A stretch of 64,000 nt of DNA from Chania multitudinisentens RB-25 (GTDB lineage: Bacteria; Pseudomonadota; Gammaproteobacteria; Enterobacterales; Enterobacteriaceae): assembly GCF_000520015.2 (NCBI RefSeq), contig NZ_CP007044.2, positions 4,898,001-4,962,000 on the forward strand. Direction: 5' to 3'. Shown in pieces: positions 17,871-25,431 of this stretch. A program made the translations under genes and the position numbers. How positions within the stretch are numbered: the stretch's first letter is position 1; the number at the start of each line of letters is the position of its first letter. Under the pieces are notes generated by a model, which was not told where the DNA came from, did no database searches, and was given only the letters and a program-made list of their open reading frames with translations.

Positions 17871-18947
17871 TCAACGGGTATTACCGACGGATTCGCTCTC
17901 CGCCTGTGGATTACGGCTGATAAACATCGCATCACCGTAGCTGAAGAAACGGTATTGCTCCGCCACGGCCTGCTGATAAGCATTCATGGTGTGTTTATAA
18001 CCAGCAAACGCAGAAACCAGCATGATCAACGTCGATTCCGGCAGGTGGAAATTGGTGACCAGCGCATCGATCACCTGATAATGGTAGCCCGGATAAATAA
18101 AGATCCGGGTATCGCCGAAGAAAGGGGCGATCAGTGCATTCTGGCTGGCCGTAGCGGCGCTTTCCAATGAACGCACTGACGTCGTACCCACCGCAACCAC
18201 CCGCTTGCCGCGCGCTTTACAGGCCAGTACCGCATCCACCACCTCCTGCGATACTTCGGCATATTCCGCATGCATCACGTGTTCTTCAATGGTTTCCACC
18301 CGCACTGGCTGGAAGGTTCCTGCCCCCACATGCAGCGTAACAAACGCCATCTCAACACCTTTGGCACGCAGCGCAGCCAACAACGGTTCGTCAAAATGCA
18401 GCCCGGCCGTGGGTGCAGCTACCGCACCCGGTTTTTCGCTGTAGACCGTCTGATACAGTTCGCGATCGGCATCTTCATCAGGGCGATCAATATAAGGCGG
18501 CAATGGCATATGCCCAACCGCATTAAGAATAGTAAAAACATCACGCTCGTCATTAAAACGCAGCTCAAACAATGTGTCATGGCGAGCAACCATGGTAGCG
18601 GCAATGTTTTCATCGTCGCCTAACAGCAGCTCAGTGCCTGGCTTCGGTGCTTTAGATGCCCGCACATGTGCTAAAACTCGGTGATCGTCCAGTACCCGCT
18701 CCACCAACACTTCAATCTTGCCGCCGCTGACCTTGCGGCCAAACAGGCGCGCCGGGATCACCCGGGTGTTATTAAATACCAGCAAATCGCCAGTTTCCAG
18801 TTTATCCAGCAGATCGGTGAATACGCCATGCCTCAAGGCTCCGCTCGGCCCATCCAGTTGTAATAAACGGCAAGCGCTGCGCTCCGGTTGAGGATAATGG
18901 GCAATCAAAGACTCAGGGAGTGCAAAAGAAAAATCGGCGACGCGCAT
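17871..18947 (-). CDS. queA: S-adenosylmethionine:tRNA ribosyltransferase-isomerase
   Basis: 358 residues (E. coli 356) from the ATG at 18947 (MRVADFSFALPESLIAHYP); 33 extra upstream codons are open but unrelated. QueA transfers and isomerises the ribosyl group of SAM to form epoxyqueuosine on tRNA. Family motifs are VFNNTRVIPARL, AAPTAGLHF and NFHLPESTL. It precedes tgt in the same direction with an 88-bp gap, so both queuosine steps are coexpressed. Confidence 0.97.
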   Translation of the reverse strand: MRVADFSFALPESLIAHYPQPERSACRLLQLDGPSGALRHGVFTDLLDKLETGDLLVFNNTRVIPARLFGRKVSGGKIEVLVERVLDDHRVLAHVRASKAPKPGTELLLGDDENIAATMVARHDTLFELRFNDERDVFTILNAVGHMPLPPYIDRPDEDADRELYQTVYSEKPGAVAAPTAGLHFDEPLLAALRAKGVEMAFVTLHVGAGTFQPVRVETIEEHVMHAEYAEVSQEVVDAVLACKARGKRVVAVGTTSVRSLESAATASQNALIAPFFGDTRIFIYPGYHYQVIDALVTNFHLPESTLIMLVSAFAGYKHTMNAYQQAVAEQYRFFSYGDAMFISRNPQAESESVGNTR

Positions 18948-19092
18948 GGGTATCACTTCTTCAAGATATAACGGGTTGGCAAAAAATAAGCGACATAGTT
19001 TAAAGCCGTGGGCCGCCAGCGGCAAGGAATATACCCAATCAAGCAAAAAGAGTATTAAGGAGAAATTACGTAATTTCGCGTATAGTTCTTAG

Positions 19093-19674
19093 ATGAATTT
19101 TCTCGCTCATCTCCATTTGGCCCAGCTTGCTGAAAGCTCGTTATTAGGCAACCTGCTGGCCGATTTCGTGCGTGGCAACCCGGCTGGGGAATACTCCCCT
19201 GAAGTGGTCGCAGGCATCATGATGCACCGCCGCGTTGACGTATTAACTGATACCTTGCCTGAAGTCCGGGCCAGCCGTGATTATTTCAGCCCTGAATTCC
19301 GCCGCGTTGCGCCGATCACGCTTGATGTGGTGTGGGATCACTTTTTAGCACGCCATTGGCAGCAGCTTGAACCTGGCCGTAGCCTGCAATGTTTTACTCA
19401 GGAAGCACGTGGCCAGATTGTGCCGCATCTGCCGCTGACGCCGGCGCGTTTCCAGAATCTGAATCATTATCTCTGGCAGCAACGCTGGCTGGAGCGCTAT
19501 GCCGAACTGCCATTTATCGCCACGGCCTTACAAGGGATGGCTAGCCGACGCCCGCGTTTGGGCGCTCTGGCCGGTTCTTTTGCCGACGTAGAACGTAATT
19601 ATCATCAGCTTGAAACATACTTCTGGCAGTTTTACCCCCAGATAATGCAACAGGCAAAAAATAAGACTTTGTGA
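19093..19674 (+). CDS. acpH: Acyl carrier protein phosphodiesterase
   Basis: 193 residues, the same as E. coli AcpH (YajB). It removes the phosphopantetheine arm from holo-ACP. The N-terminus MNFLAHLHLA with its histidines and the metal-site aspartate in DVVWDHFLA match the family. It is divergent from queA, as in E. coli. In E. coli malZ follows nearby; here about 20 kb of accessory DNA intervenes. Confidence 0.94.
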   Translation: MNFLAHLHLAQLAESSLLGNLLADFVRGNPAGEYSPEVVAGIMMHRRVDVLTDTLPEVRASRDYFSPEFRRVAPITLDVVWDHFLARHWQQLEPGRSLQCFTQEARGQIVPHLPLTPARFQNLNHYLWQQRWLERYAELPFIATALQGMASRRPRLGALAGSFADVERNYHQLETYFWQFYPQIMQQAKNKTL

Positions 19675-19768
19675 TCGCTTGGCTGAAACGCTATCAGGTT
19701 CGCAGGATGACAAGAAATAGCCTTTTAGCGCTTGCCCTTTTGCGTGAAAAGGTTATTTTTAAAGCTTG

Positions 19769-19816
19769 CTGAATTTAACCTCTCTGTTTGATAGGCAAAA
19801 GCTATCTTATCGATTG
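19769..19816 (+). promoter_or_regulatory. Probable OxyR site and promoter of the peroxiredoxin gene
   Basis: The core ATAGGCAAAAGCTAT (19791-19805) matches 9 of 10 defined bases of the OxyR motif ATAG-N-T-NNN-A-N-CTAT. A second, weaker half (CTGAATTTAACCTCT, 19769-19783) lies at the expected 7-base spacing. A -10-like TATACT lies at 19851-19856, which puts the core near -65, a usual OxyR position. Motif and spacing are seen; regulation by OxyR is inference. Confidence 0.6.
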
Positions 19817-19904
19817 GTCTTTTACCCTTTATTCACCGAGTCACGGCCCCTATACTGGCCCTTGCTTTTACATCAACCCCTTAACAACTATTACAGGAGT
19901 AATT

Positions 19905-20507
19905 ATGGTCCTGGTAACTCGTCAAGCCCCTGACTTCACCGCCGCTGCCGTATTGGGTAATGGTGAAATCGTTGAAAACTTCAATCTGAAGAAGCATCTG
20001 AACGGCAAACCAGCTGTATTGTTCTTCTGGCCGATGGATTTCACCTTTGTATGTCCTTCTGAGCTGATCGCTTTCGATCACCGTTATGAAGAATTCCAGA
20101 AGCGTGGCGTTGAGGTTGTCGGTGTTTCCTTCGACTCAGAATTCGTCCACAACGCATGGCGTAAAACTCCTGTCGACAAAGGCGGCATCGGTGAAGTGAG
20201 ATACGCCATGGTTGCTGACATTAAGCGCGAAATCCAACAAGCTTACGGCATCGAACACCCAGAAGCCGGTGTTGCACTGCGTGGTTCTTTCCTGATCGAC
20301 AAAAACGGCGTTGTACGTTCGCAGATCGTTAACGACCTGCCAATTGGCCGTAACATCGACGAAATGATCCGTACCGTTGACGCGCTGCAATTCCACGAAG
20401 AGCACGGTGAAGTGTGCCCAGCTCAGTGGGAAAAAGGCAAAGCAGGTATGGGCGCATCTCCAGATGGCGTAGCAAAATACCTGTCTGAGAACGCCTCCAA
20501 GCTGTAA
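19905..20507 (+). CDS. Typical 2-Cys peroxiredoxin (AhpC/TsaA family)
   Basis: 200 residues from the ATG at 19905, behind ACAGGAGTAATT; the frame upstream is open but unrelated. It reduces hydrogen peroxide and organic peroxides in the cytoplasm. The peroxidatic cysteine is in DFTFVCPSEL (near residue 47), the resolving cysteine in GEVCPAQW (near residue 165), and GGIGEV marks the bacterial loop. No ahpF is adjacent, so the electron donor is probably thioredoxin. It is the first gene beyond acpH that E. coli lacks here. Often named tsaA or ahpC in relatives. Confidence 0.93.
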   Translation: MVLVTRQAPDFTAAAVLGNGEIVENFNLKKHLNGKPAVLFFWPMDFTFVCPSELIAFDHRYEEFQKRGVEVVGVSFDSEFVHNAWRKTPVDKGGIGEVRYAMVADIKREIQQAYGIEHPEAGVALRGSFLIDKNGVVRSQIVNDLPIGRNIDEMIRTVDALQFHEEHGEVCPAQWEKGKAGMGASPDGVAKYLSENASKL

Positions 20508-20527
20508 TTTCAGCTTGCTTGCGTATC

Positions 20528-20560
20528 AACCGGTCAGCCCTGCTGGCCGGTTTTTTTTTA
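20528..20560 (+). terminator. Intrinsic terminator of the peroxiredoxin gene
   Basis: AACCGGTCAG and CTGGCCGGTT form a stem with one G-T pair, followed by nine T residues at 20551-20559, 20 bases after the stop codon. Confidence 0.9.
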
Positions 20561-20995
20561 GGCTCAGTGGCGTTTATAGCGGAGATGAAAACCTAGCCTG
20601 TCTGATCTTCTTCTGGTTTGCCAGCTTTAAGCGTAGCTAAGGCTACAGTATTAGCATCATCTTTGTTGATGGTCAGTTATTTTTTTGGAAGTAATGTTAA
20701 AATTGCGAGAATTTAAATCATGCCAAAATATGGAAAGGAATAACCATCATTCAATGAGTGTCATATAAAGAAACGCATAAAATGATAGGTATTACTGATG
20801 CTGGGATTCAAATCGTTCCGATAGATTCAGCCACTATTGGCAGATATTGGGCTGATACACATAAACACAAAAAAGACAATTTCAGCGTCCAAAATACAAC
20901 AAATTGTCACCGGTGAAATACTTTTATCTGTTGACTACTTAAAAACACAGCCAGGCCAGCATTATTCACCACCTCGCCACTCACGCCACAAAGCC
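20561..20995. other. Gene-free AT-rich spacer at the left edge of the accessory block
   Basis: This 435-bp stretch turns visibly AT-rich after the peroxiredoxin terminator. The only open frame (from 20837) runs into the antisense of the following LysR gene, lacks a ribosome site and looks spurious. No repeat, attachment site or RNA gene was recognised. Confidence 0.5.
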
Positions 20996-21949
20996 TCAAG
21001 TGGCTCTCTGCGGTATCTCAAGCCCACTATCAAGGCTAGGGAAAGACTCCCAAGAATCACAATATACCTTGATACTATGCCTAAATTCATTGATTAACCA
21101 CTGTGCTCCAGGCGATAAAGGAAACTCACCATTATGCATCACACAATATAATGCACCGGGTATTTTTTCCTTGGTATTAATACGAACTAAGTTTTCTCTA
21201 AATAAAGGTTCTTTAAAAATAGCCGCAGGTGCAAGGGTTAAATAATCTGTATTCATGATTATGCTTAATCTAATTTCACCCGAGTCTCCCCTAAGTATTC
21301 TTTTCTCACCTGCATCAAGAAATATTATTGATTCGACTTCTTTTTGATAACCAAAAACATTTGAAGGTAAGCACCATGTCGCACCTTCAAGCTCTTTTAT
21401 CGATGAGCTTTTTTCTAAAGGATGCCCTTTTCTCGCCACAATATAAAAAGGCATGGTAAAAAAAGCATCAAAAGTTAAGTCATTGATTAATAATTCATTT
21501 GTTATAATAGAGATACAAAAATCCATTTCTCCTCTGCGTACTTTAGGAAGTAATTCTGTTAATTTCCCTTCTACAAGACTTATATTAATTTTTGGGAAAA
21601 AATCTTGAAACCGTTTTATGGTTTCAGGTAAAACGGTGTAAGTCAGTGATGAGGAAAAACCAAATGAAATGCTGCTACTCCTAAATTTTGCAACCTCCCT
21701 AACTTCATTTATAGCCAAATCTATATCCCGAATAATCTGATCCACACGCAATTTAAATATCTTACCCGCCCCAGTCAACGTAATACCATGTTTTCCCCTG
21801 ATGATTAAGTCAACCTCTAGAGATGCTTCTAACTCTTTAAGGCTGCGTGTTAATGCTGGCTGTGTCAAGTGTAGTGCCGCCGCCGCTGCACTTATACTTC
21901 CTAGATTAACAACCATTTGAAAAACTTTCATTTTCTGTAATTTAATCAT
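20996..21949 (-). CDS. LysR-family transcriptional regulator (TdcA-like), first of two
   Basis: 317 residues. The winged helix-turn-helix occupies residues 1-60 (FQMVVNLGSISAAAAALHLTQPALTRSLKELE) and is followed by a linker helix and an effector domain from about residue 90. The effector domain resembles that of TdcA, the activator of anaerobic threonine degradation, but no tdc gene is adjacent. The gene is AT-rich compared with the core genes and lies in tandem with a second LysR gene 163 bp upstream. Target and effector are unknown. Confidence 0.85.
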   Translation of the reverse strand: MIKLQKMKVFQMVVNLGSISAAAAALHLTQPALTRSLKELEASLEVDLIIRGKHGITLTGAGKIFKLRVDQIIRDIDLAINEVREVAKFRSSSISFGFSSSLTYTVLPETIKRFQDFFPKINISLVEGKLTELLPKVRRGEMDFCISIITNELLINDLTFDAFFTMPFYIVARKGHPLEKSSSIKELEGATWCLPSNVFGYQKEVESIIFLDAGEKRILRGDSGEIRLSIIMNTDYLTLAPAAIFKEPLFRENLVRINTKEKIPGALYCVMHNGEFPLSPGAQWLINEFRHSIKVYCDSWESFPSLDSGLEIPQRAT

Positions 21950-22111
21950 ATAGAGATTACCTTTTTACACACAATATGTTAGTCGGTATATATAGACAAA
22001 ATCATTTTGCGCAACAGAAACTCTTTTTTTTAATTAACCACATGAAAAAACCAACACCTAAAAATATCATTTACTGTAAATTCACTTTTGCTGAGACTCT
22101 ATTTATTGCGG

Positions 22112-22999
22112 CTATCCCTTTAACTCTCTCATCAGCTCTACTGCTATTTTTTTTAATGAAAAATGACGTGAGTATACAATTTTATAGGATATATCAGGAA
22201 GATAATCCTGAAATTTCACCTCTTTAAGATAACGCATAAATATATTGTTATTCAAAATATCCTCTGGAGCAAGTGTAATAAAATTTGAATTTACCTTAAT
22301 CAGCAAAGACATTATTCCACCTCCGTGAAAAACAATACTTTCATTTTTTATTTTATCTTCCTTAAAAAAATCAATATTATTATAGTAGTCTAACTTTGAT
22401 TTTGGCAAAAACCATTTCACATCCTTAAGCTCAGTGATTGAATCAATGCTGACTGACGGACTTTTGATACTAGCTAAAACACATGCTCTTGTTTCAAATA
22501 ACAATTCTTCAACAAGGTCATTATGTGTAAATTGCTCACTATCAGGATGTATAATAAAATCCAAACATCCTGTACGCAGCATTCTTAACATCACAGACAG
22601 CTCATCATCAATAACTTTAATATTTACTTTTGGATAGTTTAATTGAAATTCATTAATTTTTAATGACAATGTTGAAAATAAAGATAAAGAGGATATTCCT
22701 AAGGATAGTTCTTGTCTAGGATGTTCTTCACAAATGCTCTTTACGTCATTGATGGTCGAATTGTATGTATCAATTAAGAATTGAGCGCGCTCACTAAAAA
22801 TTTCTCCGGCTTTAGTCAGGCAAACGCTTTGTCTCTTTCGTACAAACAAAGAGATACCTAAACTTCTCTCTAATTCATTTATTGAATGAGTGATCGCAGG
22901 TTGCGTCACATTCAATGATTTTGCTGCTTTCCCAAAACCTCCATTTCTTACGATAGCTATAAATACTTGCAATTGACTTATTTTAGGAAGTATGTTCAT
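22112..22999 (-). CDS. LysR-family transcriptional regulator (TdcA-like), second of two
   Basis: 295 residues from the ATG at 22999; a TTG two codons upstream (23005) is an alternative. The N-terminal helix-turn-helix (FIAIVRNGGFGKAAKSLNVTQPAITHSINELERSLG) is followed by a substrate-binding-like domain. It shares the layout and some sequence with its neighbour at 20996-21949, suggesting an old duplication or separate acquisition. Codons are strongly AT-rich. No structural gene is nearby, so it may act on distant genes or on the adjacent fimbrial cluster. The function is not identified. Confidence 0.83.
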   Translation of the reverse strand: MNILPKISQLQVFIAIVRNGGFGKAAKSLNVTQPAITHSINELERSLGISLFVRKRQSVCLTKAGEIFSERAQFLIDTYNSTINDVKSICEEHPRQELSLGISSLSLFSTLSLKINEFQLNYPKVNIKVIDDELSVMLRMLRTGCLDFIIHPDSEQFTHNDLVEELLFETRACVLASIKSPSVSIDSITELKDVKWFLPKSKLDYYNNIDFFKEDKIKNESIVFHGGGIMSLLIKVNSNFITLAPEDILNNNIFMRYLKEVKFQDYLPDISYKIVYSRHFSLKKIAVELMRELKG

Positions 23000-23368
23000 T
23001 ATCAATGTATCTTCAAGTTAAATGAAAGTCACGAGAGTTGTATTTAATTGTTAGGGTGGTAATTGTTTAAACTCTCCGTTGTTGTTATCTGCATCATTCA
23101 TTTTGGTATATTTTAAATAAATACATCATAACTTAATTATACGTTTTTTTGATAAAAACATGAATATTGAGGCTGAAGTAATTACAAAAATATTATGATG
23201 TTATGCTGATTTCATAACCCTGCATCGTTCCACATAGACTATGAACACAACATCTAATATCGTTCAACACGATTAATAGTGAAATTACACCGTCACATAC
23301 AATGAGCTGTTTCTTATTTATAAGATAGGCAATGTCTTTTCATAGAAAAACACACCATAAATTTCTAT
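23000..23368. other. Gene-free AT-rich spacer upstream of the second LysR gene
   Basis: The 369 bp between the LysR start and the LuxR-type gene stop contain only short frames. It presumably holds the LysR promoter. No convincing repeat, hairpin or operator was recognised. Confidence 0.5.
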
Positions 23369-23971
23369 TTACGCACTTATATATAATTGTGATAGAGAAC
23401 GCATACCTAATTTTGAAAGTGCAGAGCGCTTATGATGACTCACCGTTTTATAGTTAAGTTGTAATTTATCTGCTATTTTCACCATATTTTCCCCATTTAA
23501 AATACAGTGTAACACCCTCATTTCACGAGGAGACAGTTTCACTATTCTTTCAGCTTTAGACAAAGTTGAATAGTTACTTTCAAATAGTACTTCCAAGAGC
23601 TGTTCACGTAAATGCTCCAATGGCATAGATACATCCAAAACCCTATGGATATGTCTCAACCCTTCAAAGTAGTTTCTCATCAATTCCATTTTTCTAAAAT
23701 CCCCCACTAATACTAATTTATTATATGTAGTTACTATAGGGAGAATGTGTGTAATGATATTTAAAACAGGAATAAAGTTACTTTCGGTGCTGCCTAATGT
23801 CAAAATGATCATATCAACATCATTGATGACCTTAAGCAACTCTTTGTACTGCATCATATTTGTTGCTTTTTCAACAACTTTTGCTCTTCCAATAAAAGGC
23901 TCACTATCTAACAAACCGCCTAATCCAGCTAGAATAAAATGGCACGAGCTCTGTATTATTAACTTTTTCAT
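23369..23971 (-). CDS. LuxR/FixJ-type regulator with degenerate receiver domain
   Basis: 200 residues from the ATG at 23971, which has GGGG eight bases upstream; the frame upstream is open but unrelated. The C-terminal 60 residues are a clear LuxR helix-turn-helix (LSPREMRVLHCILNGENMVKIA, then NYKTVSHHKRSALSKLG). The N-terminal region looks like a response-regulator receiver, but the strand expected to end in the phosphorylated Asp reads DMIILTLGS, without an acidic residue there. It could resemble RcsA or other phosphorylation-independent partners. It lies 370 bp downstream of the fimbrial operon in the same direction, suggesting a role in fimbrial control. Confidence 0.78.
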   Translation of the reverse strand: MKKLIIQSSCHFILAGLGGLLDSEPFIGRAKVVEKATNMMQYKELLKVINDVDMIILTLGSTESNFIPVLNIITHILPIVTTYNKLVLVGDFRKMELMRNYFEGLRHIHRVLDVSMPLEHLREQLLEVLFESNYSTLSKAERIVKLSPREMRVLHCILNGENMVKIADKLQLNYKTVSHHKRSALSKLGMRSLSQLYISA

Positions 23972-24340
23972 TATTAACCCCACTATATCAATTCTATTTT
24001 TACATCCCACCCGCCTGAGTATGGATAATAAAACTTGAGCCATTTTTATAAATATTTTACCGCAAGCCTCAATGCAAGGCTTATATAGCTGAATGCAGAT
24101 GCAACTCTAGTACATTCTTTCCCTTTTATTTTGAGATGTATTAGCGAAGATTGATATTGGCTACCTCAAGGACATACTTCATGGAGCTCATGAGCACTGA
24201 TACCCTCTTTTCAATACCATAAACCCCCATGAAAATGACTTCGCTCTGAAAATGCCGACCTCTGAATAGTATCCGCCGCTATTCTTTCAGCAAAAAATCA
24301 GAGATGATTATCGACAATTTTTTAGAGCGATATCAATAAA
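23972..24340. other. Gene-free spacer between fimbrial adhesin and LuxR-type regulator
   Basis: This 369-bp AT-rich spacer holds no frame worth calling. It would contain the promoter of the LuxR-type gene if that gene is not read through from the fimbrial operon. No strong terminator was seen after the adhesin gene. Confidence 0.45.
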
Positions 24341-25324
24341 TCAGTTATAGTAAGCAGTAATTGTCAACGTTGAGTTAATCTGTCCAGTCGATGGATTATT
24401 ATTTAACCAAACAAGCTCTGCTTTGAATGGAACAGATACGGAATTCGTCACTCTTAAATCAGCAAAACTCTCCACATTGTTATAACCAATATATTCATTG
24501 GTATTTAGATTTTTTATTTTCAACCCAACACCATCAAGCAAAGCCCTGGTATTATTATCATATACCGATGACGTTGATGAATATGTTGCCGTCAACAGCA
24601 TTGGATCTGTGCAGCTTTTGTTTACATCAATGTTAAAGTCAACATCTTTAGCTACAACACCAGGCACCACTAAACCGGGAATATAAACTCGACCAAAATC
24701 TACGATACTTGGATATACTGATAAATTTGCATTACAAGATAGAAAGCGGATCCCATTCATATTCGTTGTTGCATAGCGAAAGTTAGAGTTAACTGCGATA
24801 TTTAACCCACCAACACCATCAATTTGGAAAACATCTAAGGTATTCGCACCTGAATAATTTCCTGTTGCCGTACCATTCCTTGCAATATAAACGTAGTAGT
24901 TAATATCAAAGAAAACTGAACGATTTGCTTTACAATATGCCTCGGTGTTAGTGCAAGTAGGTATGACTACATTGGGAATCTGCTGCCGAAAACTCGCCGT
25001 AATGTCTGGAATATCAATACCACCTAAATTAACACCCACTCTAACTCCTGGGTGTAAACTTGCCTTCGCAGGATCGAAATAAAAATAAGCGTACTCTTGT
25101 GTTCCTGAGAAATCTTTCCAGCATTGAACTCTCATTACTCTATTTTCTGAGCGCCACACAGTAACACCGTTATCCATAGTGTTAGGAACAGCAACACTAC
25201 CGATATTCTCTTCTAATCTTACACTGCTATCAGAAGCATTTACGCATTTCAATGCATATGCGTTTCCAACAGAAAATACACTTATAAGAAAAAGTATTAA
25301 TGTCTTATATTTTGCAAATATCAT
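24341..25324 (-). CDS. Fimbrial tip adhesin, FimH-like two-domain protein
   Basis: 327 residues, the size of two-domain tip adhesins. A signal peptide (residues 1-24, ending NAYA) is followed by a lectin-like N-terminal half with paired cysteines. A pilin domain starts at about residue 198 (FLSCNANLSVYPSIVDFGRV) and ends in LTITAYYN, the usual C-terminal strand for chaperone binding. It is the last gene of the operon, after the usher, where the adhesin usually lies. The ligand cannot be predicted. Confidence 0.82.
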   Translation of the reverse strand: MIFAKYKTLILFLISVFSVGNAYALKCVNASDSSVRLEENIGSVAVPNTMDNGVTVWRSENRVMRVQCWKDFSGTQEYAYFYFDPAKASLHPGVRVGVNLGGIDIPDITASFRQQIPNVVIPTCTNTEAYCKANRSVFFDINYYVYIARNGTATGNYSGANTLDVFQIDGVGGLNIAVNSNFRYATTNMNGIRFLSCNANLSVYPSIVDFGRVYIPGLVVPGVVAKDVDFNIDVNKSCTDPMLLTATYSSTSSVYDNNTRALLDGVGLKIKNLNTNEYIGYNNVESFADLRVTNSVSVPFKAELVWLNNNPSTGQINSTLTITAYYN

Positions 25325-25431
25325 GCTTTAGATATCCTTAAATATTTAATGAATCCAGCCAACCTGTCTTGAGTGATACTGCTTTCCATAGGCCGAATGT
25401 GGGTTCAGTTTTCATTTATCGTCATGGCAAA

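Noticed and set aside
20837..21097. 86-codon forward frame next to the first LysR gene
   Set aside because: It overlaps the 3' end of the LysR gene on the other strand, has no ribosome site and no protein-like pattern.
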